NCBI GenBank assembly: GCA_900540205.1
Contig: UQER01000012.1
Coordinates: forward strand, 1-64,000
Length of the DNA: 64,000 nt
Direction: 5' to 3'
Origin: an uncultured Porphyromonadaceae bacterium
GTDB taxonomy: Bacteria; Bacteroidota; Bacteroidia; Bacteroidales; Muribaculaceae
Shown here one piece after another: positions 24,507-33,518 of this stretch. The translations under genes and the position numbers were made by a program. The notes under the pieces were generated by a model, which saw nothing but the letters and a program-made list of their open reading frames with translations, did not search any database and was not told the origin of the DNA. Position 1 is the stretch's first letter, and each line of letters starts with the position of its first letter.

Positions 24507-25802
24507 TCAGGCTTTGCCGAGGAAGTCGAAGCCGGCTTCAGTGACGGCGCGCTGCACTTCAACGGCAGGAACGGCCCCGTCGACGGCGACATTGCCTGTG
24601 TGGAGATCTACTTTTACCGAAATGGCTCCGGGAAGGGCGCCTACGGCTTTTTCAACTGTTGCTTTGCAGTGGGGGCACGACATGCCTTTTACTTTATAAA
24701 TGGTCTGCATGGTTGTGTTATTGTTTTGGGTTTGGTTGATGTATTGTTTACGTTCGCGGCGGCTGCGCACAAAAGCGTTGGCAAGGAGTGCGAGCAGGAG
24801 CACCGAGCAAGTGGTGGAGAACCAGTTGAGGTGCAGATGGCAGTTGGCCATGGGTGTGGCGGCGCTGGCCGGGTTGAACCATGATGCCGGCAACAGGTAG
24901 TCTATGACTATGCCGAACATGATAGCGGTGACTACTACAGAGCCTACATACAATGCGGTAGCGCGGGTGCCCAAAGAGCGTTTCAGCACCATTACCGAGG
25001 CGAAATTGGCGGCCGGGCCGGCCATCAGCAGCACAAAGCCTACGCCGGGGGTCAATCCTTTAAGTATGAGCGACAGTGCGATGGGGATGGAGCCTGTGGC
25101 ACAGACGTACATAGGTACTGCCACCGCTACCATGACGAGCATGGCCAGCAACGGATGCTGTGCGAGCGAAAGGAAAAGTTCGTCGGGTACGGCCACCGTG
25201 ATTATGGCGGCAACAATCAGGCCTATGACGAGCCATTTCCCAACGGAGGCCACCATGTCGACAAATCCGTAGCGGACGGCTCCCCACAGTTTATGCATTA
25301 CTGTCTGCGGAGCTTCTGTTGTGGCAGGGATGCCGCATGTTCCTGTCTCACAAGATGCCTGAGATTCGGCTGCGGGTGTTTCCACATTTCGGACACGATC
25401 GGAACGGTCAACTGCCATTCCACCTGCAAACGAGCCTACAAGTGCGGCCAGCGGGCGCACTATGGCAAACGGCAGTCCGAGCAGGGCATAGGTGGCGGCG
25501 ATGGAGTCGACGCCTGTCTGCGGAGTGGCTATGAGGAACGAGGTGGTGGCTCCGCGCGATGCGCCCTGACGTTGCAAGGCGACAGCCGTGGGGAGCACTC
25601 CGCATGAACAGAGAGGGAGGGGAATGCCGAACAGGGCGGCTTTCACCACCGGTTTCCAGCCATGGCCCGAAAGGTGACGGCTCATCACTTCCGGGCGCAC
25701 GAAAGTGTGCAGAAGTCCTGCCAGCAGGAAACCGAGCAGTATGTAGGGCGACATCTCGTTGAGGATGTTCGCAAGTGTATACAGGAGATGTTGTAAGTTC
25801 AT
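24507..25802 (-). CDS. Metal-efflux permease (SO_0444/DUF318 type) with C-terminal HMA domain
   Basis: 431 residues. Two blocks of four or so membrane helices; the first carries the conserved PLPLCSCGVLPTAVALQRQG and ATPQTGVDSI, the second VCATGSIPIALSLILKG and MAGPAANFAS. Between them a Cys-containing cytosolic loop (SCETGTCGIP). The last 70 residues are an HMA metal-binding domain (YKVKGMSCPHCKATVEKAV). The permease family is linked to Cu/Zn/Hg export; the HMA domain probably feeds the metal. The start at 25802 follows a -7 box; the upstream in-frame codon at 25829 lies within it. Lies downstream of a regulator with its own HMA domain. Confidence 0.85.
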   Translation of the reverse strand: MNLQHLLYTLANILNEMSPYILLGFLLAGLLHTFVRPEVMSRHLSGHGWKPVVKAALFGIPLPLCSCGVLPTAVALQRQGASRGATTSFLIATPQTGVDSIAATYALLGLPFAIVRPLAALVGSFAGGMAVDRSDRVRNVETPAAESQASCETGTCGIPATTEAPQTVMHKLWGAVRYGFVDMVASVGKWLVIGLIVAAIITVAVPDELFLSLAQHPLLAMLVMVAVAVPMYVCATGSIPIALSLILKGLTPGVGFVLLMAGPAANFASVMVLKRSLGTRATALYVGSVVVTAIMFGIVIDYLLPASWFNPASAATPMANCHLHLNWFSTTCSVLLLALLANAFVRSRRERKQYINQTQNNNTTMQTIYKVKGMSCPHCKATVEKAVGALPGAISVKVDLHTGNVAVDGAVPAVEVQRAVTEAGFDFLGKA

Positions 25803-25826
25803 ATCCGAAATGTTTTTTTCGCAATA

Positions 25827-25834
25827 CAAAGTTA
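25827..25834 (-). promoter_or_regulatory. -7 box of the permease gene
   Basis: TAACTTTG on the minus strand; ATG 25 bases after. No clear -33 TTTG, which fits a promoter needing an activator such as the neighbouring HMA-AraC protein (inference). Confidence 0.6.
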
Positions 25835-25935
25835 CATTATCATATACGGAAAAATGTTACATCATCCTGGGTTGCCGGTTGTAAAATTTTGGAATGGCTT
25901 ATTGGCAGCCGTACAGTCTGTGTGGCCGGAGGGTG

Positions 25936-26493
25936 TCACACTTCGTTGAGCGGAATCCGCTGCGGGCGCAGTTTCTGGTAGGCCGACGGGGTCATGCCGG
26001 TTACGGTCTTGAATTGCCGCGACAGGTGTGGAACACTGGAATATCCCGCCTTGAATGCCACTTCCGAGATGTTCAGCTCGCCGTAGCTCAGCAGCTCTTT
26101 GGCATACTCCACGCGTTGGGCGATGGCGTATTTTTCTATAGTGCGCCCTTCATGGGCAGAGAAGAGTTTGCTCAGGGCTATATAGTCGGTGCCGAGCCGG
26201 TCGTGCAGGCAAGCCGAGAGATTGAAACGGCAATCGTGGTTGCGCACATGGTCTATTATGGTCTGCTTGGTGCGTTCCACCAGCTGGCTCTCGCGGTCGA
26301 GGATGCGGCTGAAACCGTGGGCTTTCAGTTCGCGGTCGAGGGCCGCCATGAGATTCGGATCGGCTGTTGCAGTGTCTGGAATATCGGCTTCTCCAAGGCT
26401 GACATGCGCCTCGCCGAGGCCGAGCGAAGCCAGAATGGCTTCCACGGCCTCGATGCAATGGCGGCACACCATCCCTTTTATTGCAATGGTCAT
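25936..26493 (-). CDS. AraC-family regulator fused to an HMA metal-binding domain
   Basis: 185 residues. Residues 1-65 form an HMA-like domain with CxxC in IKGMVCRHCIEAVEAIL; 80-185 are the AraC double helix-turn-helix (KLFSAHEGRTIEKYAIAQRV; ISEVAFKAGYSSVPHLSRQFKTVTGMTPSAYQKLRP). The fusion suggests a metal-sensing regulator, probably copper or a related soft metal, controlling the permease gene 134 bases downstream. The start at 26493 gives the HMA fold its first strand; longer forms overlap the phosphorylase gene. It follows that gene by 32 bases and may share its mRNA. Confidence 0.85.
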   Translation of the reverse strand: MTIAIKGMVCRHCIEAVEAILASLGLGEAHVSLGEADIPDTATADPNLMAALDRELKAHGFSRILDRESQLVERTKQTIIDHVRNHDCRFNLSACLHDRLGTDYIALSKLFSAHEGRTIEKYAIAQRVEYAKELLSYGELNISEVAFKAGYSSVPHLSRQFKTVTGMTPSAYQKLRPQRIPLNEV

Positions 26494-26525
26494 GTTGATT
26501 GGCAGGGGGATATAGATGATTAGTC

Positions 26526-27401
26526 TCAGATGCGGTCGAGCACGGTAGTAATGAGGTCGCGCACGGCTGTCTTGTAGTTGGGTGTCACATCGTGACGCAT
26601 GCGGTTGGCTATGATGGAGCATACGGTCATTGCCTTGTGGCCCATGAGTTTCGACAGGCCCTGCAACGGCGCGCTCTCCATTTCATAATTGGTGACCTTG
26701 CGACCGTTGAAGCGGAACTCCTCAATGCGGCGGTTGAGGTCGGGGTTGGCCAGCGGCAGGCGCAGTTCACGTCCCTGCGGGCCGTAGAATCCTACGGCAG
26801 AGATGGTGTTGCCGCGCACCATGTCGTCGCGTGCAATCATGTTGACAAGTTCACTGTCGGCATCAACCACGTAAGGCTTTGCCCAAAGTGGATTCCAGCC
26901 GGTGTGGTCGCAGAAGGCTTTCTCGAACTCGAGGTCGGCCACTTCGTTTCGGCCGGCGTAATAATTGAGCACTCCGTCGAATCCGATGGCTTTCTCCGCC
27001 ACTACCGGGGTGCCTACGATGAGTTCGGGCTGGAGTGCGCCGGAGGTGCCGATGCGCACCATGGTGAGTGTGCGGTGAGTGTCCTTTACCTCGCGGGTGG
27101 CGAAGTCGATATTGGCAAGGGCATCCAGTTCGTTGATTACTATGTCGATGTTGTCCGGGCCGATGCCGTGGCTGAGACACATGATGGGCTTGCCCTTATA
27201 AGTACCTCCGATTGTGTGGAACTCGCGTGAGGAAACCTCGAATGTGCGGGTGTCGAAATGTTCGGCCACGATATTTACGCGTGCGGGGTCGCCAACGAGA
27301 ATTATGCGGTCAGTGAGCTGCTCGGGAAGCAGATGCAGATGGAACACCGATCCGTCGGAATTGATTATGAGTTCGGAAGGTGCGATAATTTTCTTTTCCA
27401 T
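26526..27401 (-). CDS. Nucleoside phosphorylase (uridine phosphorylase-like)
   Basis: 291 residues. PNP/UDP-1 family features: phosphate site LVGDPARVNIVAEHF, THRTLTMVRIGTSGALQPEL, and the ribose/base segment NYEMESAPLQGLSKLMGHKA. It splits a nucleoside with phosphate to base and ribose 1-phosphate; the MES motif with a uridine phosphorylase-like length favours a pyrimidine substrate, but this is not certain. Upstream of the HMA-AraC gene, no evident functional link. Confidence 0.88.
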   Translation of the reverse strand: MEKKIIAPSELIINSDGSVFHLHLLPEQLTDRIILVGDPARVNIVAEHFDTRTFEVSSREFHTIGGTYKGKPIMCLSHGIGPDNIDIVINELDALANIDFATREVKDTHRTLTMVRIGTSGALQPELIVGTPVVAEKAIGFDGVLNYYAGRNEVADLEFEKAFCDHTGWNPLWAKPYVVDADSELVNMIARDDMVRGNTISAVGFYGPQGRELRLPLANPDLNRRIEEFRFNGRKVTNYEMESAPLQGLSKLMGHKAMTVCSIIANRMRHDVTPNYKTAVRDLITTVLDRI

Positions 27402-27550
27402 GGGTTTAAACGGTTCGTTATTTAAGATACGGCGCAGATGGCCGCATTTAGTCTATTATTATAAAGCTTTTAAGGCTTTGAAAGTTCAGTTGCAGGAAGC
27501 TGGTGCGCTTCACGGCGGTGGAAAAAGACCGGAGAGCCTGTGGGGGAATG

Positions 27551-28654
27551 TCAGGCCAGGCGGTAGCGGGCGCCTGGCAGAGAGAGCAGCATCCCGTTGA
27601 ATTCAAGCTCCACCAGTGTGGCCATGAGTTGTCCCACGGGGATGCCGAGGTCGATGGCCATACGGTTTGTCTGTGCCTCGCCGTTCTGCCTAAGATAATC
27701 CACAACGTCCTGCTGTATTCCGGTGAGTTCAGGAAACATTGTGGCCTGCTGGCCTTCGGCGGGACGCGGTGTCCAGCACATGGCGTGGATTAGGTCGTCG
27801 GCGTTCTCGATGAGATGAGCCGTATTGCTGCGTATCAGAGCATTGCATCCGCCGCTGTAGAGGTCGGAGGTGCGTCCCGGCAGAGCGAACACATCGCGGT
27901 TGTAGAGCATGGCCACCTTGGCAGTGTGGAGCGCCCCACCCCGCTGTGCGGCCGATTCGGCCACCACCACGCAATCGGAGATGCCGGCCACGATGCGGTT
28001 GCGGGCAAGGAAATTGCCCCGGTGCGGGCGTGTCCCGTGCGGATAGTCAGTGAGTATCATGCCCCCAGAGCGCACCATCTGGGCCGCATAGTTGCGGTGT
28101 TCGGCAGGATAGAGCGTGTCGAGCCCATGCGCCACAATGCCGATTGTCGGCACTCCGGCCTGCATGGCCCGTCGGTGAGCCGTGATGTCGCATCCGGTGG
28201 CCAGTCCGCTAACAATCACCAGCCCGTCGATTTTGCGGGCAAGCTCGTCAACCAGAGTGTTTATGAAGTTCACCCCATAGGCCGTGGCGTTGCGTGTGCC
28301 CACGATGCTCACCATGTGAGCCGCGTTCAAATCTGTGGCGCCCGTACCGTAAAGCATCAGCGGAGCGTCCTCGCATTCAAGCAGGCGTGCCGGGTAATCG
28401 CTGTCGGTGAAGTACCGGCATTCAATATGGTTGCTTTCGATGAATTCCATCTCCGAGCGGGCTTTTTCAAGCAGCTCCGCGCGATAATCGTTGTCGATAA
28501 TCGAACCGTTGAAATCAAGCCGCGACTGCAGCGCCGTACGGGGGAGGGTGAAAAATTCCTGTTCGGACCCCAGACGGTTGATTATTTCGTTGGCCACGGC
28601 CGGTTTCATGCCGCGCACCATTGAAAATGCTATTTTATAGACGAACCGGTTCAT
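27551..28654 (-). CDS. dprA: DNA-processing protein DprA
   Basis: 367 residues. N-terminal helix-hairpin-helix/SAM-like region, then the Rossmann DprA core (SIVGTRNATAYGVNF, VIVSGLATGCDITAHRRAMQ, ILTDYPHGTRPHRGNFLARNRIVAG, QRGGALHTAKVA) and a C-terminal winged helix (GIQQDVVDYLRQNGEAQTNR). It loads RecA onto incoming single-stranded DNA. ATG 28654 is preferred to an in-frame TTG two codons upstream. Follows the thioesterase gene with a 6-base gap. Confidence 0.95.
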   Translation of the reverse strand: MNRFVYKIAFSMVRGMKPAVANEIINRLGSEQEFFTLPRTALQSRLDFNGSIIDNDYRAELLEKARSEMEFIESNHIECRYFTDSDYPARLLECEDAPLMLYGTGATDLNAAHMVSIVGTRNATAYGVNFINTLVDELARKIDGLVIVSGLATGCDITAHRRAMQAGVPTIGIVAHGLDTLYPAEHRNYAAQMVRSGGMILTDYPHGTRPHRGNFLARNRIVAGISDCVVVAESAAQRGGALHTAKVAMLYNRDVFALPGRTSDLYSGGCNALIRSNTAHLIENADDLIHAMCWTPRPAEGQQATMFPELTGIQQDVVDYLRQNGEAQTNRMAIDLGIPVGQLMATLVELEFNGMLLSLPGARYRLA

Positions 28655-28660
28655 GCGCAA

Positions 28661-29062
28661 TCAGATGTTGAATGCTTTGGCAAGCTGTTCGCCGCGCGAC
28701 AGGCGCCCGTTCTCCAGCGCCACAACCTGCACCTTGGCCCGGACAGCGAGCTGACCGGAAGGTTTGTAGATGTCCTGATGAAAGATGAAGCGCGGCCCTT
28801 TCCGCTCAAGCCACAGACATGAGCGCATTGTCTCGGCCAACCGCAGCGGTGTGTGATATTCTATCTCTATCTTGCTCACTACCGGGTCGATGTCCTGACG
28901 CTGCATGTCGCGGAAGGTGAATCCGCGGCTTTCGCAGAATTCATGACGGGTGTGCTCGAGGTAGTGCAGATAGTTGGCGTTGTTCACAATGCCCTGCGAG
29001 TCTATCTCGTAGTCGCGTACTTTCAGCGGCATTTCAAATATGTATGGCTGAGGCTGGTTCAT
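28661..29062 (-). CDS. Acyl-CoA thioesterase (4HBT, YbgC-like)
   Basis: 133 residues, hot-dog fold. The motif EIDSQGIVNNANYLHYLEHTRHEF carries the catalytic Asp region; later strands VSKIEIEYHTPLRL and FIFHQDIYKPSGQLAVRAKV are typical. Hydrolyses acyl-CoA thioesters; chain length not predictable. ATG 29062 is chosen because it opens directly into the domain; a longer in-frame start at 29107 would reach close to the promoter. First gene of a thioesterase-dprA pair. Confidence 0.88.
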   Translation of the reverse strand: MNQPQPYIFEMPLKVRDYEIDSQGIVNNANYLHYLEHTRHEFCESRGFTFRDMQRQDIDPVVSKIEIEYHTPLRLAETMRSCLWLERKGPRFIFHQDIYKPSGQLAVRAKVQVVALENGRLSRGEQLAKAFNI

Positions 29063-29120
29063 TGCGTGTGAGGTTCCCTTGTGTTTGAAACGTGAAAGAG
29101 TATGCACTGACGGTGCAGTG

Positions 29121-29152
29121 TAAAATTAGTAAAATCCACCTGATTCACCAAA
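29121..29152 (-). promoter_or_regulatory. Promoter of thioesterase-dprA
   Basis: Minus strand: TTTG (29149-29152), 20 bases, TAATTTTA (29121-29128), one mismatch from consensus. Confidence 0.6.
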
Positions 29153-29160
29153 CAAATGGT

Positions 29161-29168
29161 TAAATTTG
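29161..29168 (+). promoter_or_regulatory. -7 box directly before the C45 gene
   Basis: TAAATTTG, perfect match, but no TTTG at -33. Transcription would begin at or very near the GTG start codon (29173). Confidence 0.5.
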
Positions 29169-29172
29169 CAGT

Positions 29173-30330
29173 GTGAAACCGATAAACCGATACTTTGTCC
29201 GTTTGTTGCCGGCTGTGACTGTGCTGTGTCTCTTTGTAGTGCAGACAATGCCGTATGTGCGGGCGTGCACCTCGGCCATTGTCCGTGCCGACGCCACGCG
29301 CGACGGCCGCACACTGCTGTGGAAACACCGCGACACAGGGCATGCGCATAATTTTGTGGAACGGGTGGAGAAAACCGATTCCACCCTTGCATTCGTGGCC
29401 TTATTCAACGCCGGCGATGTGAGGCTGCAGGAAGCCTGGGTAGGTTTCAATGAGGCGGGATTCGCAGTAATGAACACGGCAAGTTATAATCTTGCTCCCG
29501 ACACGGCCCGTGTGCGCGACCGCGAGGGGGTGATAATGGCGCGTGCGCTTGCCACCTGCCGTTCGGTGGCCGATTTCACCTCAATGCTCGATTCGGCCAT
29601 CTCCTGCGGCACAATGGGTGTTCAGGCCAATTTCGGCGTGGTGGATGCCTCCGGTGCAGGTGCATATATAGAGGCTACCGACCATGCCTACAAAGTGTTT
29701 CCGCTGGCTGATGCTCCCGACGGGCTACTCGTGCGCTCCAATTATTCCTACTCCGGCGGCGATGAAGGCAAGCTCGGCGTTTGCCGCCATGACAACGCTG
29801 TGAAACTCCTTGCAACTCCGGTGAAGGAGAGAAATATCAGCCCCGAGACATTCACGGAGAATCTGAGCCGGTCGTTCTACGATTCCGGTGCCGGGATTGA
29901 CCGGATGGAAGGCAATGAGCGGCATCCCGCCGACGAGGGGAACATGATTCCGCGGCGGTCATCGTCGGCATCGGTGGTGATAGAAGGGTGCCGTCCCGGT
30001 GAAAATCCCGCAGAGGCCACGGTGATGTGGGTGGCGTTGGGGTTTCCGGCGGCTTCGCATGTAGAGGCGGTAACGCTCGATTCCATTCCGGCCATGTTGC
30101 GCCCGGAGGGGAAGGAATTCCGTTCGCCGTTCTCAACCGAAGTGAACCGACGGCGCGACAGGACGTTCACCCGCAAGAATAAGCGCGGCAAGTGGCTGTT
30201 CAATATGGATTATCTCCGGCCGCTTATGCAGACAGAGCGCAAGCTTTCTGAAGAAAATTACCGCAAAGGGCGTCTGCGCCGCGAAAAGCGCACCGGTTCA
30301 ACCCGCGAGGAGGCAAAAACTGACAAATAA
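29173..30330 (+). CDS. Secreted Ntn-type amidase (peptidase C45-like)
   Basis: 385 residues with a GTG start and a signal peptide ending at PYVRA. The first residue after cleavage is Cys32 (CTSAIVRADATRDGRTLLWKHRD), as expected for a self-exposed N-terminal nucleophile of the C45/acyl-CoA:6-APA acyltransferase family. GFNEAGFAVMNTASYNL and MGVQANFGVVDASGAGAYIE fit the fold. It should cleave an amide bond in the periplasm or outside; the substrate is unknown. A perfect TAAATTTG ends only four bases before the GTG. A DUF486 gene follows after 25 bases. Confidence 0.82.
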   Translation: MKPINRYFVRLLPAVTVLCLFVVQTMPYVRACTSAIVRADATRDGRTLLWKHRDTGHAHNFVERVEKTDSTLAFVALFNAGDVRLQEAWVGFNEAGFAVMNTASYNLAPDTARVRDREGVIMARALATCRSVADFTSMLDSAISCGTMGVQANFGVVDASGAGAYIEATDHAYKVFPLADAPDGLLVRSNYSYSGGDEGKLGVCRHDNAVKLLATPVKERNISPETFTENLSRSFYDSGAGIDRMEGNERHPADEGNMIPRRSSSASVVIEGCRPGENPAEATVMWVALGFPAASHVEAVTLDSIPAMLRPEGKEFRSPFSTEVNRRRDRTFTRKNKRGKWLFNMDYLRPLMQTERKLSEENYRKGRLRREKRTGSTREEAKTDK

Positions 30331-30355
30331 ACAATCTTACTGAAACATAGATAAC

Positions 30356-30727
30356 ATGAGTCCTGCAGTTACCACAATTATAATGTTGGTGATCTCCAAC
30401 ATCTTTATGACATGCGCCTGGTACGGGCATCTGAAATTGCAGTCGGCCGGAGTGTCGACCAACTGGCCTCTGTATGCTGTAGTGCTTTTCTCGTGGGGAA
30501 TCGCCCTGCTGGAGTATTCCTTTCAGGTGCCTGCCAACCGCATCGGTTTCGAGGGGAACGGCGGCCCGTATTCCCTCATGCAGCTCAAAGTGATGCAGGA
30601 GGTGATAACGCTGGTGATATTTGTGATATTCAGTGTTATAGCTTTCGACAGCTTCACGTTGAAATGGAACCATTATGCAGCGATGGCACTCCTCGTCGGT
30701 GCCGTCTACCTGGTTTTCATGAAATGA
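30356..30727 (+). CDS. DUF486/DMT-like small membrane protein
   Basis: 123 residues with about four membrane segments (VTTIIMLVISNIFMTCAWYG; LYAVVLFSWGIALLEYSF; VITLVIFVIFSVIAF; AAMALLVGAVYLVF) and the family's FMTCAWYGHLK and PANRIG motifs. Related to small multidrug/DMT transporters by fold; transport activity is unproven. Probably co-transcribed with the C45 amidase. Confidence 0.88.
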   Translation: MSPAVTTIIMLVISNIFMTCAWYGHLKLQSAGVSTNWPLYAVVLFSWGIALLEYSFQVPANRIGFEGNGGPYSLMQLKVMQEVITLVIFVIFSVIAFDSFTLKWNHYAAMALLVGAVYLVFMK

Positions 30728-30833
30728 AACACTGAATGTCAGCACCCGCATGATTCACATGCCCAAGGCATGTCCTACAATTTAAATGATTACACTTGTG
30801 CCGATGCCGTGCAAATACACCTGACATTCGGCT

Positions 30834-33461
30834 TTACTCCTTCTGCTTTTTTCTCATCTCCGAGGGAGCCTTGCCGTATTCACTTTTGAAACATGTGCGG
30901 AAATAGCCCGGATCGCTGAAGCCGCAGGCATAGGCTGTTTCCGACACGCTGAAGCCCTGAAGCAGCATTTCATGGCCTTTTTTAAGTCGGCATTTCTTTA
31001 TGAATTCATTACCCGACATGCCGGTGAGGTTCTTTAGGCGTCGGTAGAGAGTGGAGTGGCTCATGCCAAGGGCTGCCTGCAGGAATTCCATATCGAGGTC
31101 GGGACGTCCCAAATTCTCCTCCACCAACGCTGTGAAGCGCTCCAGGAATTCCTTGTCAACAAGGCTTAGTTCGGCAGATGGTGCTCCTTCAGCGCCTGTT
31201 TCTTCGGCTGTTACATCTTCGGCAAACTGAGTTCCTTCCGGTTGTTTGTGCCGGTTGCTGCCATAACGTAAAATCATGAGCACAATGCCGGTTCCGAGCA
31301 ACACGTATACAGCGATAGCCCACCACATGAGCCACCATGGACGCGGCACGGAGATTTCCAGACGCAACTCATCTTCGCCGCCGGTCGTGCCGACTGCCCG
31401 CACCTTGAGCACATGGTTGCCGCCGGAAAGGTTGCCGAGCACAAGTTCATGAGATTCAGGCAACGGCAGCCACTGTTCCGAATCACCATCGACGCAGTAG
31501 ACATACGTGTCTTTGCCTCGCATCGAAAAGTCCGGAACCGAAAACAGAATTTTCACTGCATGTCGTCCACGCGGCAGTTCTATGGATGCGCCGGGGTTGT
31601 AGTGTGTTATGTCGGCTTCCTGACCCGGTTCAGTTTCACCGGGTATGCTGTATCCTACAATTCTTAGCGACTGCCGTGACCTTTGCCTGTCGAAATCATG
31701 CGGCCGGAAGGCATAAATGCCATCAAGAGTACCGAAATATAACGTGCCGTCATTGCCCCGGGCGGCTGCACGGTCTGCGAACGTGCTTTCGGTCAGCTTA
31801 AGGCGGTCGCCGAACGATTCTATGGTGCCTGTGCTCACGTTATAACGGCAGAGCAGATTGTTGCCCGCCATCCAGATGTTTCCTGCCGAATCCTCCACAA
31901 GCGAGCGGATGGATATGTCGGGCAGCCCGTTGTCGTAATTGAATATTTCGATATTGTCAGGATGCTCCATGTCCCGGATAAGCGAGACTCCGTCCTGGGC
32001 TCCCACCCACACCCGGCGGCGCGAGTCGAGAAGCAGCTGTTTCACGGCATTTGAAGCCAGACCGTTTGATGTGTTGATGTGGGCTACAAGATTATCTCCG
32101 ATGTCAAACACAAAGATGCCGTTGCCGTAAGTGCCGATCCAGAGATGCCCGTGTCCGTCACTCAGAATTCCATTTGGAACGAGATAGCCTATCGCGGACG
32201 AAATTTTCTCATTTCTCCGCATCGTTCCTTTACGGTATTCATAGAGGCCGCGCTGAGTGCCGAGCAATGCCGCGGTATCGTTGAGATTAACTATTGTATT
32301 TGCAAAATCCTTGTCATATGGAGTAATGATACGGGACGCATTCCGGCTGCTTTCGTTTACAGAGTATATACCGTCGCCCGACACACTGACAAGTAGTTCA
32401 TTGCCAACCCGAGCCATGGCGGCTACGCGTGCGTTCTTATCACCAATGAGAGACCGGATTTCAGCCGGGACTCCGTCTTTAGCCATAACACCAGGCCCGG
32501 CATATCCATGATCTGGACTTACTTTCTCAAAAACTGGCGGATTGGCGGGGATGAACTCAAGACCGTTGCCGGCGGTGCCGATCCACAGGTTGCCGAATGA
32601 ATCCTGAAACAGCACGTCGTTACAGGATGCAAGTATGGTCCCGTCGGCCAGTTCTGTCATAGAGACAACATTGCCGCTGCCGGAGGTAAAGCCATGTGGG
32701 TCGGCTAAGTCGACAGGTTCAAACTGCCGTGTTGAGCTGTCAAATCGACATGCGCCATGGTCAGTGCCGGCATACAAGTCGCCGCGACGGCTTACCAGCA
32801 CGCTTCTTACGTTGTTTCCCGGCAATGGGTTGACGTCCCACGAAGTGTGCATGAAGTTCTCGAACTTCATGTTCTTTAAATCCACAATGCTCAGGCCGTA
32901 GTTCTCCTGACCTGCCACGAGGCGGCCATCAGCTGTGGCGCCGGCACAGTACATCGACATGATAAGTCCGTTGAAATCTGCCTCATGGTAAACCCGGCAT
33001 GAATCAGCTTCGCGGTCGAAATATCCGATGAAGGTATATCTGCCAAGAATGTATATCCCCTTGTCGCCGTCAGGGGCAAAATCGGTGACGGGGAACTCGG
33101 CCACATCGGTAGGTATCAGTAAATCAACTTTCCGGAGAGTGCGGCAGTCGATAAGATCAACGCCTTTTTTCGTCCCCACCCACATGTATCCGGTTACCTC
33201 GTCGTAAAAAAGCGAGTTTACGGAATTCCCTTTGAGCGTGCCGTCCTTTTCGCTGAAAACAATGAAGCGTTCGCCGTCGAAACGGTTCAGTCCGTTGTCC
33301 GTGGCAATCCACAGAAAGCCGAAACCGTCATGAGCAATGTCCGTGACAAAATTATTTGACAGACCATCGCGCAAGCCCAGACGGTCAGTGACACTGTTTA
33401 TCTTCCCGCTGCCTACTGCAACAGAAAAAAGCAGGAAGAACGAAATGATGACTGACCGCAT
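30834..33461 (-). CDS. Kinase-less propeller/Y_Y_Y membrane regulator with AraC domain
   Basis: 875 residues. Signal peptide (MRSVIISFFLLFSVAVGSG), then repeated periplasmic propeller blades (LSNNFVTDIAHDGFGFLWIATDNGLNRFDG; HLWIGTYGNGI), a Y_Y_Y-like domain (AVKILFSVPDFSMRGKDTYVY), one membrane span (WWAIAVYVLLGTGIVLMILRYG) and an AraC helix-turn-helix at the end (FLQAALGMSHSTLYRRLKNL; VSETAYACGFSDPGYFRTCF). No histidine kinase or receiver domain is present, so it would work as a one-piece membrane-tethered regulator. Divergent from the GH95 gene, its likely target. The start at 33461 follows a TTTG/TATCTTTG promoter. Confidence 0.88.
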   Translation of the reverse strand: MRSVIISFFLLFSVAVGSGKINSVTDRLGLRDGLSNNFVTDIAHDGFGFLWIATDNGLNRFDGERFIVFSEKDGTLKGNSVNSLFYDEVTGYMWVGTKKGVDLIDCRTLRKVDLLIPTDVAEFPVTDFAPDGDKGIYILGRYTFIGYFDREADSCRVYHEADFNGLIMSMYCAGATADGRLVAGQENYGLSIVDLKNMKFENFMHTSWDVNPLPGNNVRSVLVSRRGDLYAGTDHGACRFDSSTRQFEPVDLADPHGFTSGSGNVVSMTELADGTILASCNDVLFQDSFGNLWIGTAGNGLEFIPANPPVFEKVSPDHGYAGPGVMAKDGVPAEIRSLIGDKNARVAAMARVGNELLVSVSGDGIYSVNESSRNASRIITPYDKDFANTIVNLNDTAALLGTQRGLYEYRKGTMRRNEKISSAIGYLVPNGILSDGHGHLWIGTYGNGIFVFDIGDNLVAHINTSNGLASNAVKQLLLDSRRRVWVGAQDGVSLIRDMEHPDNIEIFNYDNGLPDISIRSLVEDSAGNIWMAGNNLLCRYNVSTGTIESFGDRLKLTESTFADRAAARGNDGTLYFGTLDGIYAFRPHDFDRQRSRQSLRIVGYSIPGETEPGQEADITHYNPGASIELPRGRHAVKILFSVPDFSMRGKDTYVYCVDGDSEQWLPLPESHELVLGNLSGGNHVLKVRAVGTTGGEDELRLEISVPRPWWLMWWAIAVYVLLGTGIVLMILRYGSNRHKQPEGTQFAEDVTAEETGAEGAPSAELSLVDKEFLERFTALVEENLGRPDLDMEFLQAALGMSHSTLYRRLKNLTGMSGNEFIKKCRLKKGHEMLLQGFSVSETAYACGFSDPGYFRTCFKSEYGKAPSEMRKKQKE

Positions 33462-33485
33462 AGCCGTGATAATATTGGGTATATG

Positions 33486-33518
33486 CAAAGATACGAATAA
33501 GTCGAGAGTAAAAGCAAA
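33486..33518 (-). promoter_or_regulatory. Promoter of the kinase-less regulator
   Basis: Minus strand: TTTG (33515-33518), 21 bases, TATCTTTG (33486-33493). The 17 bases from the -7 box upward (33486-33502) recur exactly at 33560-33576, possibly a second promoter or operator. Confidence 0.7.
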
